DNA of 64,000 nt from Aspidiotus rigidus (lineage: Eukaryota; Arthropoda; Insecta; Hemiptera; Diaspididae). The position numbers were made by a program, and so were the translations under genes. Shown here in pieces: positions 10,564 through 22,358 of the stretch. How positions within the stretch are numbered: position 1 is the stretch's first letter; each line of letters opens with the position of its first letter. A model generated the notes under the pieces. The model was not told the DNA's origin, searched no databases, and saw only the letters and a program-made list of their open reading frames with translations. Location of the stretch: assembly GCA_035079385.1 (NCBI GenBank), contig JAVHKY010000010.1:1054001-1118000 (forward strand). The letters run 5' to 3'.

Positions 10564-10944
10564 TGTGACGTTCTACCAGTCACCAAATATCTCTTGACAC
10601 CGATAATAAAGAACAATTACAAAAACCGAGCTTTATTACTGGTACCGCAAGTACAACACTTCTAAACACCGTTAAACTGTAACACAATCGCGTTAAAGAA
10701 CGAGAACACGTTAACTATCGCTTTAAGATTACAACTGAATCGCTTTATCGGGTTGCTGCCGGCTATTTATAGTCTCACCCTTATTTCCGGAATTCTCGAG
10801 ATTTCTTCTAGAACGGCAAACAGGTTATGCAAGAGCCCTTACAATCAATCGAGCACGTTCTAGGTTGTTCAAGCGTATTCGGCGAAGTAGTTAAGCGATA
10901 AGTACGCTTCCTTGCGGTGTCTGCTATTATAGCAGAACGCCACA
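10564..10944 (-). repeat. 5' LTR (minus orientation) with promoter
   Basis: 381 bp. On the minus strand a TATAAATA box lies at 10,764-10,771, correctly placed to drive the element's transcript. Confidence 0.93.
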
Positions 10945-11880
10945 ATATTTTGAAACTCACTTTAGAAATCGGTCCCTCCATCTATGTCTTAAAGATGCTA
11001 TTGCGTCCACCCGATGGGATGGAGATATATGCACTCTTTCATAACGCAATAATCCATTGTAAGCTGGACTACGGTTCTTCTCTTTTCGGTTTCGCGAGGA
11101 AAATTCTCTTCAATAAATAAATGAATTCAACTTCACCCCCATTCCAGCCTTTTGTGCTGAAACTGGCATAACTCCCCTTCAATTTCGTCCAAACTATCTC
11201 AGCAACAGGCTCTTAATTCGAAGTATTACGCACCAAGACTCAAACCTTACAAACAATATTTCATATCTTCTTAACCGTTGGAGATTTGTAGACTCGCGAT
11301 TGCTGCTGATGTGTAGAAGAGCTGCCCTTATTTTTCGTTTACAAAACCTCATAGTATCAATTCCTTCCAATTATCTATGGCTTTTTCCTTTCAACAACTC
11401 TTCAAACGTATTAACATTCATCAGCTTCCCAGCACTTCTGGTTCACATTCTCAAGAACTCTTCCAGTTATACATACAGAACAAGATTTTGCTCATCATAC
11501 ACATATTTTTACTAATGGTTCTAAAGGTCATCAGGAAGTGGGTACTGCCTTTTGGATCCCCTCAACTAAGCTTCATTGCTTTATATCTCGACTACTTAAT
11601 TTCATATCCATTTTTCATGCGGAACAGATGGCCATATTCCAAGCCCTTTTCTACGAGCAAAATTTCCAAACAGGAAATTAGGAAATTTTCTCCTAATATC
11701 TGATTCCTTCTCCGCTCTCCAATCCAATTCTTTCATCCCTCGTCAATTCATCCTTAGGTTTATCAATTATCTACTTGATCAAACATAAAAAAAATTCTCT
11801 CACCCTCTGGATTCCCGCAGTCATGCAGAGGAGTATTCAACAACGAAATTGCAGACGAGGAAGAGAATTTTGTTTTTAAC
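10945..11880 (+). pseudogene. LINE relic, right part: RT thumb and RNase H
   Basis: Continues the relic from 6560-6790. In shifting frames it shows TRWDGDICTL, then CKLDYGSSLFGFA (the SKLDYGS..YG block), then FCAETGITPLQFRPNYLS, the 'AEAG.PPL..RR..L' linker. An RNase H domain follows: FTNGSKG (decayed FTDGSK), VGTAFWIPS, FHAEQMAIFQAL, ISDSFSALQS, LWIPA and NEIADE. RNase H after the RT suggests the I/LOA/Nimb side of LINEs rather than Jockey or CR1. Several frameshifts and stops make it dead. Confidence 0.75.
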
Positions 11881-13009
11881 TTCGTGTGCGAAAAAATACA
11901 AAGCCCAATTCATAATCTGGTGTTGAAACTGACATAAGTTGTTGGAAAGGCATAGGTCAAGAGGAGAGCGATGAACTCGTCGATAGCGAGAGTGGGCACT
12001 TGCGCGTTGACCAATAAAGTTCTGAAATACTCCAACGTGGGAGGGGGATGCCTCGAAACATACTAGCATTAGCAGAAAAAACAAGAGCAAAATCAACAGG
12101 CGATTTTCTCCTCTTTTCGATGACAAACGACCAGAGTCAAACTCGCGCTTAGGACTTAGTCTGTAATCAGGTTATAATGAAACCTCGAGCTTTCTGTCAT
12201 CCGGTGAATTTATAGAGAAATTTGAAACGAGTAGAAAATGATGCCACTCTTATATTCTACAGTTGACCTTCATAAGAAATTGCTCAGAGTAAGAGAAGAA
12301 TGAAGAAATAACCCGTTCCAGTTTAACAAATTCGTTAATAACACAACCGGAAAAAACGCGATGATCGCAGCTTTTTCGTCTGTTTTTCCTCAAACATTTA
12401 CTTGTTTTTAAAATTTTGTCGAATAAACCTCTCAAGCGTGCTGGTTCTCTTTTTTTTCTCCTTTACTTTTCCTTCCAAGCACTTGTACCTACATATACAA
12501 TCTTTAAATATCAGCTTAACTTCTTTAGCGATTTCCCGCGATGACTTAAGTAAATAATTGCGGAAATTCTGATGGCAGTACCTTGGAAGTATTATATTGT
12601 ACAGGTGAATTGAAGTGAGAATTTGAACAACGATCGTTGGAAATTTTACGAATCGGGTTGAAGACGAAGCGAGTACCTAAACAAACAAGTACCTAGGCCT
12701 ATATCAAATTCTCGCTTTACGAGTAGTATAATATTGTGGCGTATCAGAAAAATATTTTTCTCGAAAAGTTAAGGATGGTCAAGATTATGGACTGAGAAAA
12801 GTTTATCTCTAATTTTTAGCTATATAACAGGTTCGTTGAATAGTCTTGAGTTTTCATGATTCTTACATTCGTGGATTTTTCTGTCAGCTGTGTCGTTCTT
12901 CCACGAATATAAACATGATACAGGTGCTCTCACAATTTGTTTAAGCGATAATTTTTCGAGGAAAATAATTTTGAAAATCTTACTCCGATTTTGACAGATG
13001 TTTTTGGGG

Positions 13010-13018
13010 TATAAAAAG
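13010..13018 (+). promoter_or_regulatory. TATA box of micro-exon gene B
   Basis: TATAAAAAG, the counterpart of 959-967, 129 bp upstream of the ATG. Confidence 0.6.
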
Positions 13019-13146
13019 CGACGCATCTTTCATTGTACCGTTATAGTACCTAAATCATCGACATTTTTTCCTTCGTCGAGTACTCACATAAAATTTGTAT
13101 TTCATCACTATTGAAAATTCTTGTATAAGAAAAAACAAATTGAAAA

Positions 13147-14105
13147 ATGCAGTTTAAACTTTTATTAGTTTGCGTTCTCGTCGTCATGTCAGCGATAATC
13201 ATGGATGTAGTTCAAGCGTAAGTATTTCTATTTTGTTTCAATGTTTTTTTTTTTTTTTTTCTTTTCTTAATTCAAGTTATGGCGAGGGAAAAGAAGTTGC
13301 ATTAACAAATTGAGTTCTCATTATCGCGGGAAATTTAATCAAAAGTTTTCTGTCTTCTTCGATATCCCTCGATACCTAAGTTTTGATTTTAGATTTAAGT
13401 CGTATCTTAAATGTAGAAAACTAAACCAAATTTTATTTCTTTTATTTTCAGTGATCCACCAACGTATGTATTCTTTCTAATTATATTGATCAATCTTTTT
13501 TTTTTTTTTTTTCCGATCATTTCGAAAAACAGATGAGATTATAATAATCTTAAAAACTAAGCTGGATGGTCTTAGACTGTATTATGTTCGTCGAATTATT
13601 AGATTGCTTAATTTTTTGTCTATTGAAAACAAAACTGTGTAGACGGTTGAATGCGAATTTACTTCTACTTTTCTTCAATAGGTCTCGAAAAAGTTCATAC
13701 TTACATTTAGATTTTTTTTAAATAGTATTTTCATTTATTAAATTTATTTATTTTTCTTTCATTTGTGTCTCTTTTTCTTCCACAATTCGCGCGTGCCAAA
13801 TCCAAATACACTGACTCGTTGGAACCTTCAACGTAAGTACGTACTTTTAAGTTCATACGTCTTTCTTTTTATTCATTTTTTGATGAATTGCTTTTTTCCA
13901 ACTCACTCTGATGATTTCAGATACTTTTTGAAAATAAATTTAAAAAAAAATTCTATTTTTAAATGAGTTGCTTCTTTTAACTAACCATAATAATAATTAT
14001 TTCAAAAACTTTTCTGTCAAAAATTTTAATGAAAAAAAATCGAAGACGGAAAAAATGAATTGAAATAAATAAAAACTATCATTTCTTGATATCATCAGCC
14101 TTCAT

Positions 14106-14137
<32 letters not shown>

Positions 14138-16720
14138 CGAAACTTTACGTGTACATGCTGTAAAAAAAAAGAAAGAAATTTCAGAATGCAATTTTCAATG
14201 GTATTCCATTCGATTGGTCGATTCTTCCTAAATTAATTGTACGGTACCCTTTTTTCTTCTATCAGTTTATTTCCCATTCTTTGTCTTCTTCACCATGCAA
14301 GATTTCAAAAAAGACTTTTCTCCTCAAAAAATATACAAACTCTACGTAAAAAATTAAATCGAATCAGTATCCACCCAATTTATAAGAGCAAAATTTCATA
14401 TTAATGTTCGTGGTGTTCTTCGGCAGAGTAACTGAAAATATTTTTGTATTTAAACCATTTATTCTTGAGATGTTGTTCGAAGAAGAAAAAAAAAAAAAAA
14501 GATAGATGAAGTAGGCTATCCGAAACTTGGGAATAATTTTCGATAGTAGGGTAAATTATCTTCGGAAAAAATAATACATTTCGGAACTTCACACAAGAAA
14601 CCAAGATAATGTAATTATGGAAATACTATTGAACTTTGAATATTTTCCAAGATGTGTAGCTTGAAGAACGACTGTGTATTAGTAGGAAAATATTTTTGAA
14701 CTTGGAAATATTTTTCGAGATGTCGCCATGAAAATCGGATTTGGAATAGCCTGCGGTTTTCAAGGAAATATTTTTGGAGTTGTTGCTCGAAAAAGCGAGA
14801 TTTCGTTCACTTTTGAAATCTTACTAAAAAAAAAAAAAAAAAAATGACCAAGGTACTTTTTTTGTTTTTTCCAATAATAATTCGAAAGATGTTTCAAGTA
14901 TTTAAAGTATAGACGAACGAAAAATATTTTCTATTTGGGAAATCACTTTTGTTCGCTACATCTGAAAAAATATTTTGAATAATATTTTCGTAGATACGTT
15001 GCTATTTATTTGTCCTATCCGTTGAACCAAAAAACCTATATGCTACTTATGATCATGAAAGATATTTTATCGTAACCGAAAAGATTTTTCGATTTAAAAG
15101 CGATGTTCTGGAGGAAAGATACTTAGGGAGACAAGTTTTGAGATAGGCTCTTTGTGGATGAAAGCTGAATTTCGATAACGTGAAGATTATTGGAGTAGAC
15201 TTGAGTAGACTGTTCGATAGGTGATCAAAAAGAGTAAATTCGAAGTCTGTCTTATCTACTCAACCAAACTTACTTATATTACAAGATACCAGTTAAACAA
15301 TACAGTTGATTGATCCTCTATTTTTTATTCTTATAGAAACGACTTTCAGTGGCTTAAGTGACGTAAGTATCTAATTATTAACCTATTATGTATTACTTCA
15401 AGACGTAAATTCAAGCAGGTCATATAGGTAGACATCTCTAACTTCCAAAACTGAAAGAATAATCTTGACACGAACTGTTTTTAGAAATCTTTCTTCCTTA
15501 GGCATCGCTTGATATTCGCTTAGCTCATGACTTGTCTGTTCCCTCGTCAATTTTAACATTAAATTTATCGGGTGGTATCGATTAAAATAAATTTTCATTC
15601 GTCGTTTAAAACATTTTTAAAATCGAAACGTTGAATAAAAGTTCTTTTCCGTAACAAACAAATACAAATAATAAGCATTAACACTTGCTTTTGTTGATAC
15701 AATATTTTATATACCTACAAGAAATATTATTGAACGTTTCGACGGAGCCCAGCTGTTACCTTCAGGAAAAACCAAATATTTTTCGTATATAAAATTATGA
15801 CAACAAAAGCAAGTGTTAATTCTTATTACTCGATGAGTTAGTGATGTCAAAAAGTTTTTAGGTGTAGAAATATTTCTTATTACAAAAACATACATCGCAC
15901 CAAGTAATGAAGATGCATTTATCTGCCAAATTAACTTCTCTAAATTAATGGTATCGTACACAAAGTGAATAGAAAAGAAGTAGACTGGTGCTGTACAAAC
16001 TTCGGTCAACTAATTTGCGCTTTTTTAGATTAATTTGTGTAATTACGTCAAAAATGACCTAACAAATAAAATTTGTGTAAAGGGAAGAAAGAAAGAAAAA
16101 AAGAAAGAAGGAAAGAAAAAAACGGATTACCCGTACATCACATGGTCGCTCATAATATGCAAAATGTACCAAGTTGGGAAAATTATAATCACTAAATTAT
16201 TACCATTCATCTCATCTCACCCCCTCAATTTTCGCATCTTGATCATTTCAGCATTTTGTATTTCAATTTACATACCATATTCTCGTACGCTCACTGTGCG
16301 AGTCAATATATTTTGTAATCAACACTAGAAATCTGTAGAATAAAGGTAATGACACTAATATAATTTAGGCACCTTTAAAATGTGTGTAGGCTAAAAACCG
16401 ACAGAATTTGATATGAATTGTATTAAAAGACGTGAAATAATTTTCTTGGAAATAATAATTGGGTTGCGCAAATCTTTCGCAATAATAATAATAAACTTCA
16501 AGTAGAATATTGGAACAAGAACAATATTAAAGATGGAAGTACTTATTCTTAATTTTTGGATGTGACGTTTCTACCTTTGGTGTAAGAAACCATGCATCAT
16601 GATAAAATGCTATCTTACGCAGAGAATTTTGAATAGGCATTGCTGCAAGCTATAGGTTGCTAATTCTTTGGTTTGTAATTAATTTGTTTATAGGAGATGA
16701 GGAAATTGGGAACATCGTGA
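13147..16720 (+). CDS. Small secreted peptide gene B, micro-exon structure
   Basis: Paralogue of the gene at 1113-5325. Exon 1 (13,147-13,217) encodes MQFKLLLVCVLVVMSAIIMD and ends in phase 2 at gtaagt. Exon 2 (13,452-13,463) is 12 nt, adding ADPP, so it is one codon shorter than in copy A and quite different in content. Exon 3 ends at 13,832 (gtaagt), again without an upstream AG. Exon 4 is 15,337-15,362 and exon 5 starts at 16,694 with a TGA stop at 16,718-16,720. The final exons read TTFSGLSD then EMRKLGTS; against copy A there are several silent changes and K/R, F/L, A/T, S/G replacements. The splice borders are all kept, which supports real exons. Which copy is expressed is unknown. Confidence 0.6.
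15668..15825 (-). ncRNA. Hairpin with hammerhead-like core, copy B
   Basis: Counterpart of 4361-4506. The minus-strand core at 15,732-15,776 begins CTGAAGG, one base from the CUGANGA consensus, and ends GAAACGTT, but the stem between has mismatches. Confidence 0.45.
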
Positions 16721-16867
16721 TCATAATGCAAGTATTGCAAGATTCAAGAGATCGTTGTTGCAACCGTTAATATTGAGATAATTTCACTGATTTAAATTTC
16801 AAATTTTTTTTTCGTCTCATTAAAAATTGTTATTTTTTCTTTCCATGTACGGTCTCTATTGATATGA

Positions 16868-16873
16868 AATAAA
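16868..16873 (+). terminator. Poly(A) signal of micro-exon gene B
   Basis: AATAAA about 150 bp after the exon 5 stop, aligned with 5483-5488. Confidence 0.55.
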
Positions 16874-16899
16874 AAAGCACATTTTGAAAATGAACTCTG

Positions 16900-19360
16900 A
16901 AAACAATTTATTTGATTAGGTACCGGCATAGTTATTGTGGAACTTCAAGATTGACTTCCAAATTATCTGGCTACAATTATACTTGTTCTTTATTTTCTAT
17001 CATTTTTATTTTGTAGCGTCGCAAATACTTGAGTTTTTTGAATATCATGAGGCAAGAACAAAAGTCTACAGGACAAATTAAAAAACTGATTCCCCATACC
17101 TCCAACAAACAAGTTAAACGAATTAAAAACCGCATCTAGGTTTTCTCCAATACCCCTTCTCGTACCCTGTCATACCTCAGTTCTCACCAACTATGATCTT
17201 TTTTCTTTCTTGTCATACAAATCCTCCTCCCACCATACTTTTTCTTTTTGCTGCAATTCAAAATGAATCTTTAAAACTACTTTCTAGTCACTGAAAGCAG
17301 AAAGAAATAATGTTACAAGTCATAGCACTTTAGTCAGAATGGAACAAACAGCATACGAGTCGGTCTTTGGCTCAATATTACGTGAATGTAAAATAGGTAC
17401 CTACCAAAAACTTGCGCAAGAACAAGAAGGGGATCTTGCTAATTTTGACATCAGTCTGCCTCTGGCAAAAATTTGTTCAAGTGTTTAAAATTTGAACAGG
17501 TAAGATTTCCGTTTCTGTAGAGATTGTCAAAGTTCGTCTTTTCACAACGTGTGTAAGGCGGCTTTGGCCACATACGTAGTACTTAATTTTCAATGAAAAA
17601 ATGGAAAAACTGAGTTTGAAATAATACAGAGTCCTGAGTGAATGCTTGGACGAGTTATACCTACAGTAAAATTCTATCCGATGAATTCTGTCGTGCAAAG
17701 TCAAATTCACGTATCTACGGAACAATGATCGTGGAAAAGTATGAAAGGAATTGAAAATGTGTTTGGAAGAAAACTAGGTCACTATAATAATAACAGTAGT
17801 TGTTTTCTATCATTAATTTTTAACGTAGAATTCGATAAGAGCAATAATTTGCGGACGCTCCAACACTTTATCTCTCGGAAATAATAGGCTGTTTGGGGAA
17901 CAAATTGAGACGCCAATTGCAAGAAATTCAGCTCGTCAGCCAGTTTTGCGATGACTTCGCGATTACAGTCGAAGTTCAAGTGAGACTTTGATAGGTACCA
18001 TTAATATTGTAAATTATTCTATTTTTTTTTTTTTTTTTTTTTCAGTTCTTATTTGTAATTATTTCAATTTGGAGTTCTTTTCATTAATTGAAAGGATATT
18101 GTCAGTTCTACCCAACTACAAGTTGAATCGCAACTTCAGTATTAGATCATATGTATTCACAAACTATGACACTTGTGGAATTGAACACTGCCCAAATCTT
18201 GAGAAAGATTGATTAAACCTCGGCAATTTTAATCGTTTTCAATACATAAAAACCTTTTTTTTTTCCGAACTATAACTTTAATTTGATTTATTCTTCCCAC
18301 GATTTTTTTTTTTTTTTTGCAAAATCCCATTGACGTGAATAATTAAGACGAACAAAGTTTTTAGATAGGTATAACTTAAGCTTAGGTGATGATTCGTTTT
18401 TGATACATTTGAGACTGCCTGATGAAAATAATACATTCTTAATAAGTGAGAATAAATTATGTAGAGAATGGATTCTATTTCTTCGAAGAATTGAAGCAAT
18501 TCTAAAATTCTCAACTTCCACACTCTATTGTCTCTTTTTATGTATATGTACCTACAGGCAAAGCGACACTGATGGATGTTTATAATTAGAAAAATTTTAG
18601 GATCTGTAAATTGATGTAAAATATTCCTTAATAATAAAAAGTAGGTAACCTATTTTCTTTTGATTAAACATATTGTAGGCCTATAGGCAAGGAAATGAAG
18701 TATCGACTGGTAATATTAGGTTATATAATCTGTTGAATGCCCAGATCCGAGTAGATATCCAGTGTTGGGTTTTGTCATACTTTGTGGAATATACTTGCGC
18801 CATCACGGATACGTCGGAACTGCGGGGAAAAAAAAAAGATTGGACGGAGTATTTTCAGAAGTTTTATAGGAAACAAGAAATGTATGAAGAGCAAAAAAGG
18901 TTATTCAGGCATTTAAAATGATATTGCAAATTCACCTAGGTATACCTTGATAAACGAGAATTCTTTCAAATTTTCACATTTCTCTTTAAACCGTTGAAAC
19001 TACCATAATTTTAATATAGAATTTGTTTTCCAGGACTCTCCTTTACCATTGAGATTTCCTTTAAATCATATCTATTGTGAATTACATTTTTTCACAAATT
19101 TTTCGGTGCAGCTTTCTCCTTTTTTTTTGGCGGGAGGGTGCTCATTTACCAACTCCTAAACTGATAATTAAAACAACATAGGTAATAGTCTTTCTTATAA
19201 TTACCGGAATAACACAAAATATACTAAATTATACACGGATAAAATATACTTATTTGAAATAGTCTGAAGTCATTTTCACGGGCAATCACATTATGTACAC
19301 TGTGCTTAGAATAAGTATTTAGGAACATACAAAGTACTATCATGAAGTCAATATTATACA
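16900..19360. other. Intergenic stretch
   Basis: AT-rich with several poly(T) runs. ORFs up to 82 codons occur on both strands but none shows a recognisable domain, conserved start context or exon borders I can defend. Confidence 0.4.
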
Positions 19361-19362
19361 AA

Positions 19363-20640
19363 TTAAGTATTCACAAGAGGACTATAGCGAACAGTAATAT
19401 TTGAACCTAGCCTTAGCGAGCATTTGTTTTTAACAAATAAGAAAACAGCGAAAAATAAAACCAAGAATATAATCACAATAAGAAGAATTGATTTGTAAAT
19501 ATCATCAAGATCACTAGAACTTTGAATCGCTTCCTCATACATTTGATCTCTTGATTTCACAGCTCTTACCAAATCATCCTTCAATATTTTCACAATATCG
19601 TCAGGAGATGGTTCCATTTTGACGTCATTATTGCCAAGGCGTTCCCAGATATCAGTTATAGCTTGCACATACACCGCTCTCATTTTGTCATCTATATCTA
19701 ATTTTCTTCTTACAAATTCCAAGATTACTTTGTCCGTCGTATTCCAATCGTGTTGGTCTATATTTGTTGTAATCTCCAGAAATAATTCATGCAATCTTAA
19801 CTTTTTGAATGCTAAGGTTAAATCGTCGTGCCACCGCTCTAAATCACTTTCTGTTACATCTCTTCGCGAAAGTACATAATAATTAAGGTACGTGGATGTT
19901 TTTTCGTCATCAGTTGGAAGAATCATTGGGATGACTTCATCCTTGTACAAATCATTATGAGGGAAATAGAAACTATACAAACTAGTGACAGCTATATGGA
20001 AGATGTAAACAAGCATTTTCATGGTCATAGGTGGTTTACTCGAGTACGACACAAAACTCTCACCTAAGCTCGCATAAATAGAATCTGTAATTATTTTTTC
20101 ACGTGTTATCGTTTCGTCGTACTCGCCATGTAGAGGCTGGGACGACCAATAATATGCTCCTATGAATACCTTTGTGATTATTCCTTGTGGAATGTTCAAT
20201 AGGTAGTAGTCCCATCTAGGGTGCAGTAAGAAATAATTCGGAGTTGTTGCCATTGTGATTATTTCCCTCTTTATCCAATAGGAAACCACAAGTACATACT
20301 CATCTTCTGGAATGGAATTTTTAGCGGAAATCTTGGCAAAATCTTTCATCCATTCAGAGTTGAAATTGAATGAGTCTTCCAATTCAAGGTCGGTTAATGC
20401 ATCATGGGTATACCTGTACCAGAGACTTCTTTCTTTCTCCGACCTATTTCCACCATTATTCCCAATAATTTGGGTTGCACTTACATTTTCTAATGACAAA
20501 GACAAAACAATGTGAACAATGAAGAAGTATACAAAATGTAGATTTGAACAATGTTGTAAAATCATTGTCAGGCCGGTTTGAAAAGAAACGCGAAAGATAC
20601 TTTGCCAGCAGTAACAGTTAACGGACCACACAAAATTCAT
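19363..20640 (-). CDS. Unrecognised single-pass membrane protein, intronless
   Basis: An uninterrupted 425-codon frame. The better start is probably Met26 (ATG at 20,565-20,563), which puts a hydrophobic leader FVYFFIVHIVLSLSL (36-50) near the N-terminus with a likely cleavage after NVSA. A luminal/extracellular part of about 330 residues is rich in aromatic and acidic residues and has few cysteines. A strong membrane segment lies at 384-403, followed by a short basic tail. The architecture is type I membrane protein. Faint resemblance to S1/P1-type nucleases (W165-S-S-x-P-L-H171, then a hydrophobic helix with H215) is seen, but the other metal ligands are missing, so I do not assign it. Being intronless, it may be a retrocopy, a transferred gene or one large exon. 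Confidence 0.7.
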   Translation of the reverse strand: MNFVWSVNCYCWQSIFRVSFQTGLTMILQHCSNLHFVYFFIVHIVLSLSLENVSATQIIGNNGGNRSEKERSLWYRYTHDALTDLELEDSFNFNSEWMKDFAKISAKNSIPEDEYVLVVSYWIKREIITMATTPNYFLLHPRWDYYLLNIPQGIITKVFIGAYYWSSQPLHGEYDETITREKIITDSIYASLGESFVSYSSKPPMTMKMLVYIFHIAVTSLYSFYFPHNDLYKDEVIPMILPTDDEKTSTYLNYYVLSRRDVTESDLERWHDDLTLAFKKLRLHELFLEITTNIDQHDWNTTDKVILEFVRRKLDIDDKMRAVYVQAITDIWERLGNNDVKMEPSPDDIVKILKDDLVRAVKSRDQMYEEAIQSSSDLDDIYKSILLIVIIFLVLFFAVFLFVKNKCSLRLGSNITVRYSPLVNT

Positions 20641-21092
20641 TCAACTTTTGTTCTAACCTGAAGTTCAACATAGTAGGTATACAGCCTACCTCCCTACAAT
20701 ACAAATCCTGTTGATGTTTAAACTGATACAAATTGGATTCCTATGAGTCATTTGTGTTGTCAGTGCTAGGTAGGATTGTGAAGTGAAGTCATAATGACTC
20801 AATATGAACTGATAAGCTAATCAAATATTCTTTCACACTCACGGAAAGGACTCAAAATCTCGGACTACAAGTGTATTTAGGTACCATTCATACAAATTAC
20901 TTAGTTTGTTTTTTGTTCATTTTTGCACATTCTTCATCAAGCCAAGTTGAACAAAAACAAATAATAACGGTTGAATCTCACACAGGCCTATAATTATGAA
21001 GCTTTTTGATAGGTACCTAGTGTAAAAATATTTTGATAGATTCATAGCGGTAGTATATCAGAGTTGATGTCAATATTGTGTTTGCCCGCCGT

Positions 21093-21321
21093 CAGAGAAG
21101 GGATAGCTAACTCCTGTAGTGAACGTAGCTTTAAGTTACGCGTTCGCTGCTCACCTAAAGCGCTACAATCCCCATTGAAATTGTACAGGCGAAGAGCCGC
21201 GATGCGCAACGGCAAGGGAAAGTAATACCTACATTTCTAATGGTGATTGAAGCGCCGCAGTGAGCGACGAACGCGTAACTTGAAACAAGCTGCCCTATTC
21301 GAGTTAGCCATCTCTTCTCTG
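21093..21321. mobile_element. hAT-type MITE
   Basis: 229 bp starting CAGAGAAGGGATAGCTAACTC and ending with GAGTTAGCCATCTCTTCTCTG, inverted repeats that continue imperfectly for about 90 bp on each side. It is flanked by an exact 8-bp duplication CCCGCCGT (21,085-21,092 and 21,322-21,329). An 8-bp duplication with CAG...CTG ends is the hAT signature. No ORF. Confidence 0.8.
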
Positions 21322-21627
21322 CCCGCCGTTAATAACTGAATAGTGAATAATGATGACTAATTTCCATTCTGTTTTGAGCCAAAAATCAATTTTTATAAAT
21401 GTTTCTAATAAAAACGGTTATCAACCGGTTAACCGGTATCCTATTTTAAAAATAACCGATTAACCAGACTTTTGTATAACCAATTAATCGATTATCAACT
21501 GTCAAAATCATCATGTCACTGTCAATTGGATCCATTAGTTTTGCTAGCGATTATTTTGATAAATGCAAACATTGCATAGCCCAAGTTTGTAATACGTCAA
21601 ACAACAAGTAACCGCTAGCAAAACTAT

Positions 21628-22245
21628 ACTCTGTTCACGTTATGAAAGGCAGAAAGTAGTACAAAGTACATACCTCGAGAATGGAACGGTAGATTAAAAT
21701 CACGGTATAAGATGAAGAGGTAGTGACACGAACGTATTCTGACTGTGGTAAACGCTGTCCGTGATTTTGAAGTAGTTCTGCACATCCCGAGCGCAGCGCT
21801 CGTGATGAAAGTGATGGGTAATGTACAGAGTCTTATGGGAATGCCGCTACTTTCAAAAATTTATTGCAGGATCAGGAATCAGCCGATGCATTTCATATTT
21901 GGCATAAAAATACCATTTAATCTACTCTATAAAATTTTGAAAGAATCACCCTTCTAAGTAAATTCTTGGATTTTTTATAATCCTTGGAAATTTCATCAAT
22001 ACTAGGGTACCAACGGTAACGTCTCGGCGCAGGTGGGGTGTAGAAGGAACAGGGAAACAGCCCGAGTGTTCGCTGCAAACCTAGCGGAAGTTTGTACGTA
22101 CAACTTCAAAACTGCGGACACGATTTTAGCGTTGTGTCATTACCTCTTCATCTTATACCGTGATTAAAATTACCTGGAGCGTTCCGTTCTTGAGGTACGT
22201 GTACTTTGTAAACTACTTTCTATCCTTTCTTAACGTGAACAGAGT
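21628..22245. mobile_element. 618-bp inverted-repeat element
   Basis: Ends ACTCTGTTCACGTTA and TAACGTGAACAGAGT; the inverted repeats run about 110 bp with few mismatches, including ATCACGGTATAAGATGAAGA. A lone copy of the terminus is at 5969-5988. The flanking host sequence (21,576-21,625 and 22,292-22,341) is itself directly repeated (GCATAGCCCA...ACAACAAGTAACC). No clear short target duplication; superfamily not assigned. Confidence 0.65.
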
Positions 22246-22358
22246 TTATACCTAACATTGATCCAACTAAATAAATAAATACAAACATCGCGCGCATAGC
22301 CCAGGTTTCTGTGATGTCCAACAACAAGTAACCACTAGCAAATAACAGGTACCTAAAG

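Larger units (their letters stand above)
6946..10944 (-). mobile_element. Ty3/gypsy-type LTR retrotransposon lacking RT and RNase H
   Basis: Complete on the minus strand: 5' LTR 10,564-10,944, primer-binding site 10,543-10,561, one ORF 10,499-7338, polypurine tract 7327-7339, 3' LTR 6946-7326. LTRs are 381 bp, begin TG and end CA, and I find no difference between them by eye, implying a very recent insertion. The flanks are ATAT on both sides (6942-6945 and 10,945-10,948), a 4-bp target duplication as used by several insect gypsy-group elements. The element lies in the LINE relic. The ORF has gag, protease and integrase, but the ~500-residue RT-RNase H block is absent without any frame break, so the element must be copied by RT supplied by another element. 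Confidence 0.92.
12098..16900 (+). repeat. Segmental duplication, copy B
   Basis: Starts CAGGCGATTTTCTCCT, the same words as window position 1, and matches copy A with many small gaps and one ~570-bp deletion. The spacing between copies is about 12.1 kb, now filled by the LINE and LTR insertions. Confidence 0.9.

Noticed and set aside
6946..10944. Endogenous retrovirus with env
   Set aside because: The ORF stop overlaps the polypurine tract; there is no room for an env gene, and no RT either.
18733..18921. 62-codon Lys/Glu-rich ORF
   Set aside because: Short, AT-driven composition, no conserved feature.
21745..21957. 70-codon ORF inside the 618-bp inverted-repeat element
   Set aside because: No similarity to a transposase and begins within the terminal region; element is non-coding.
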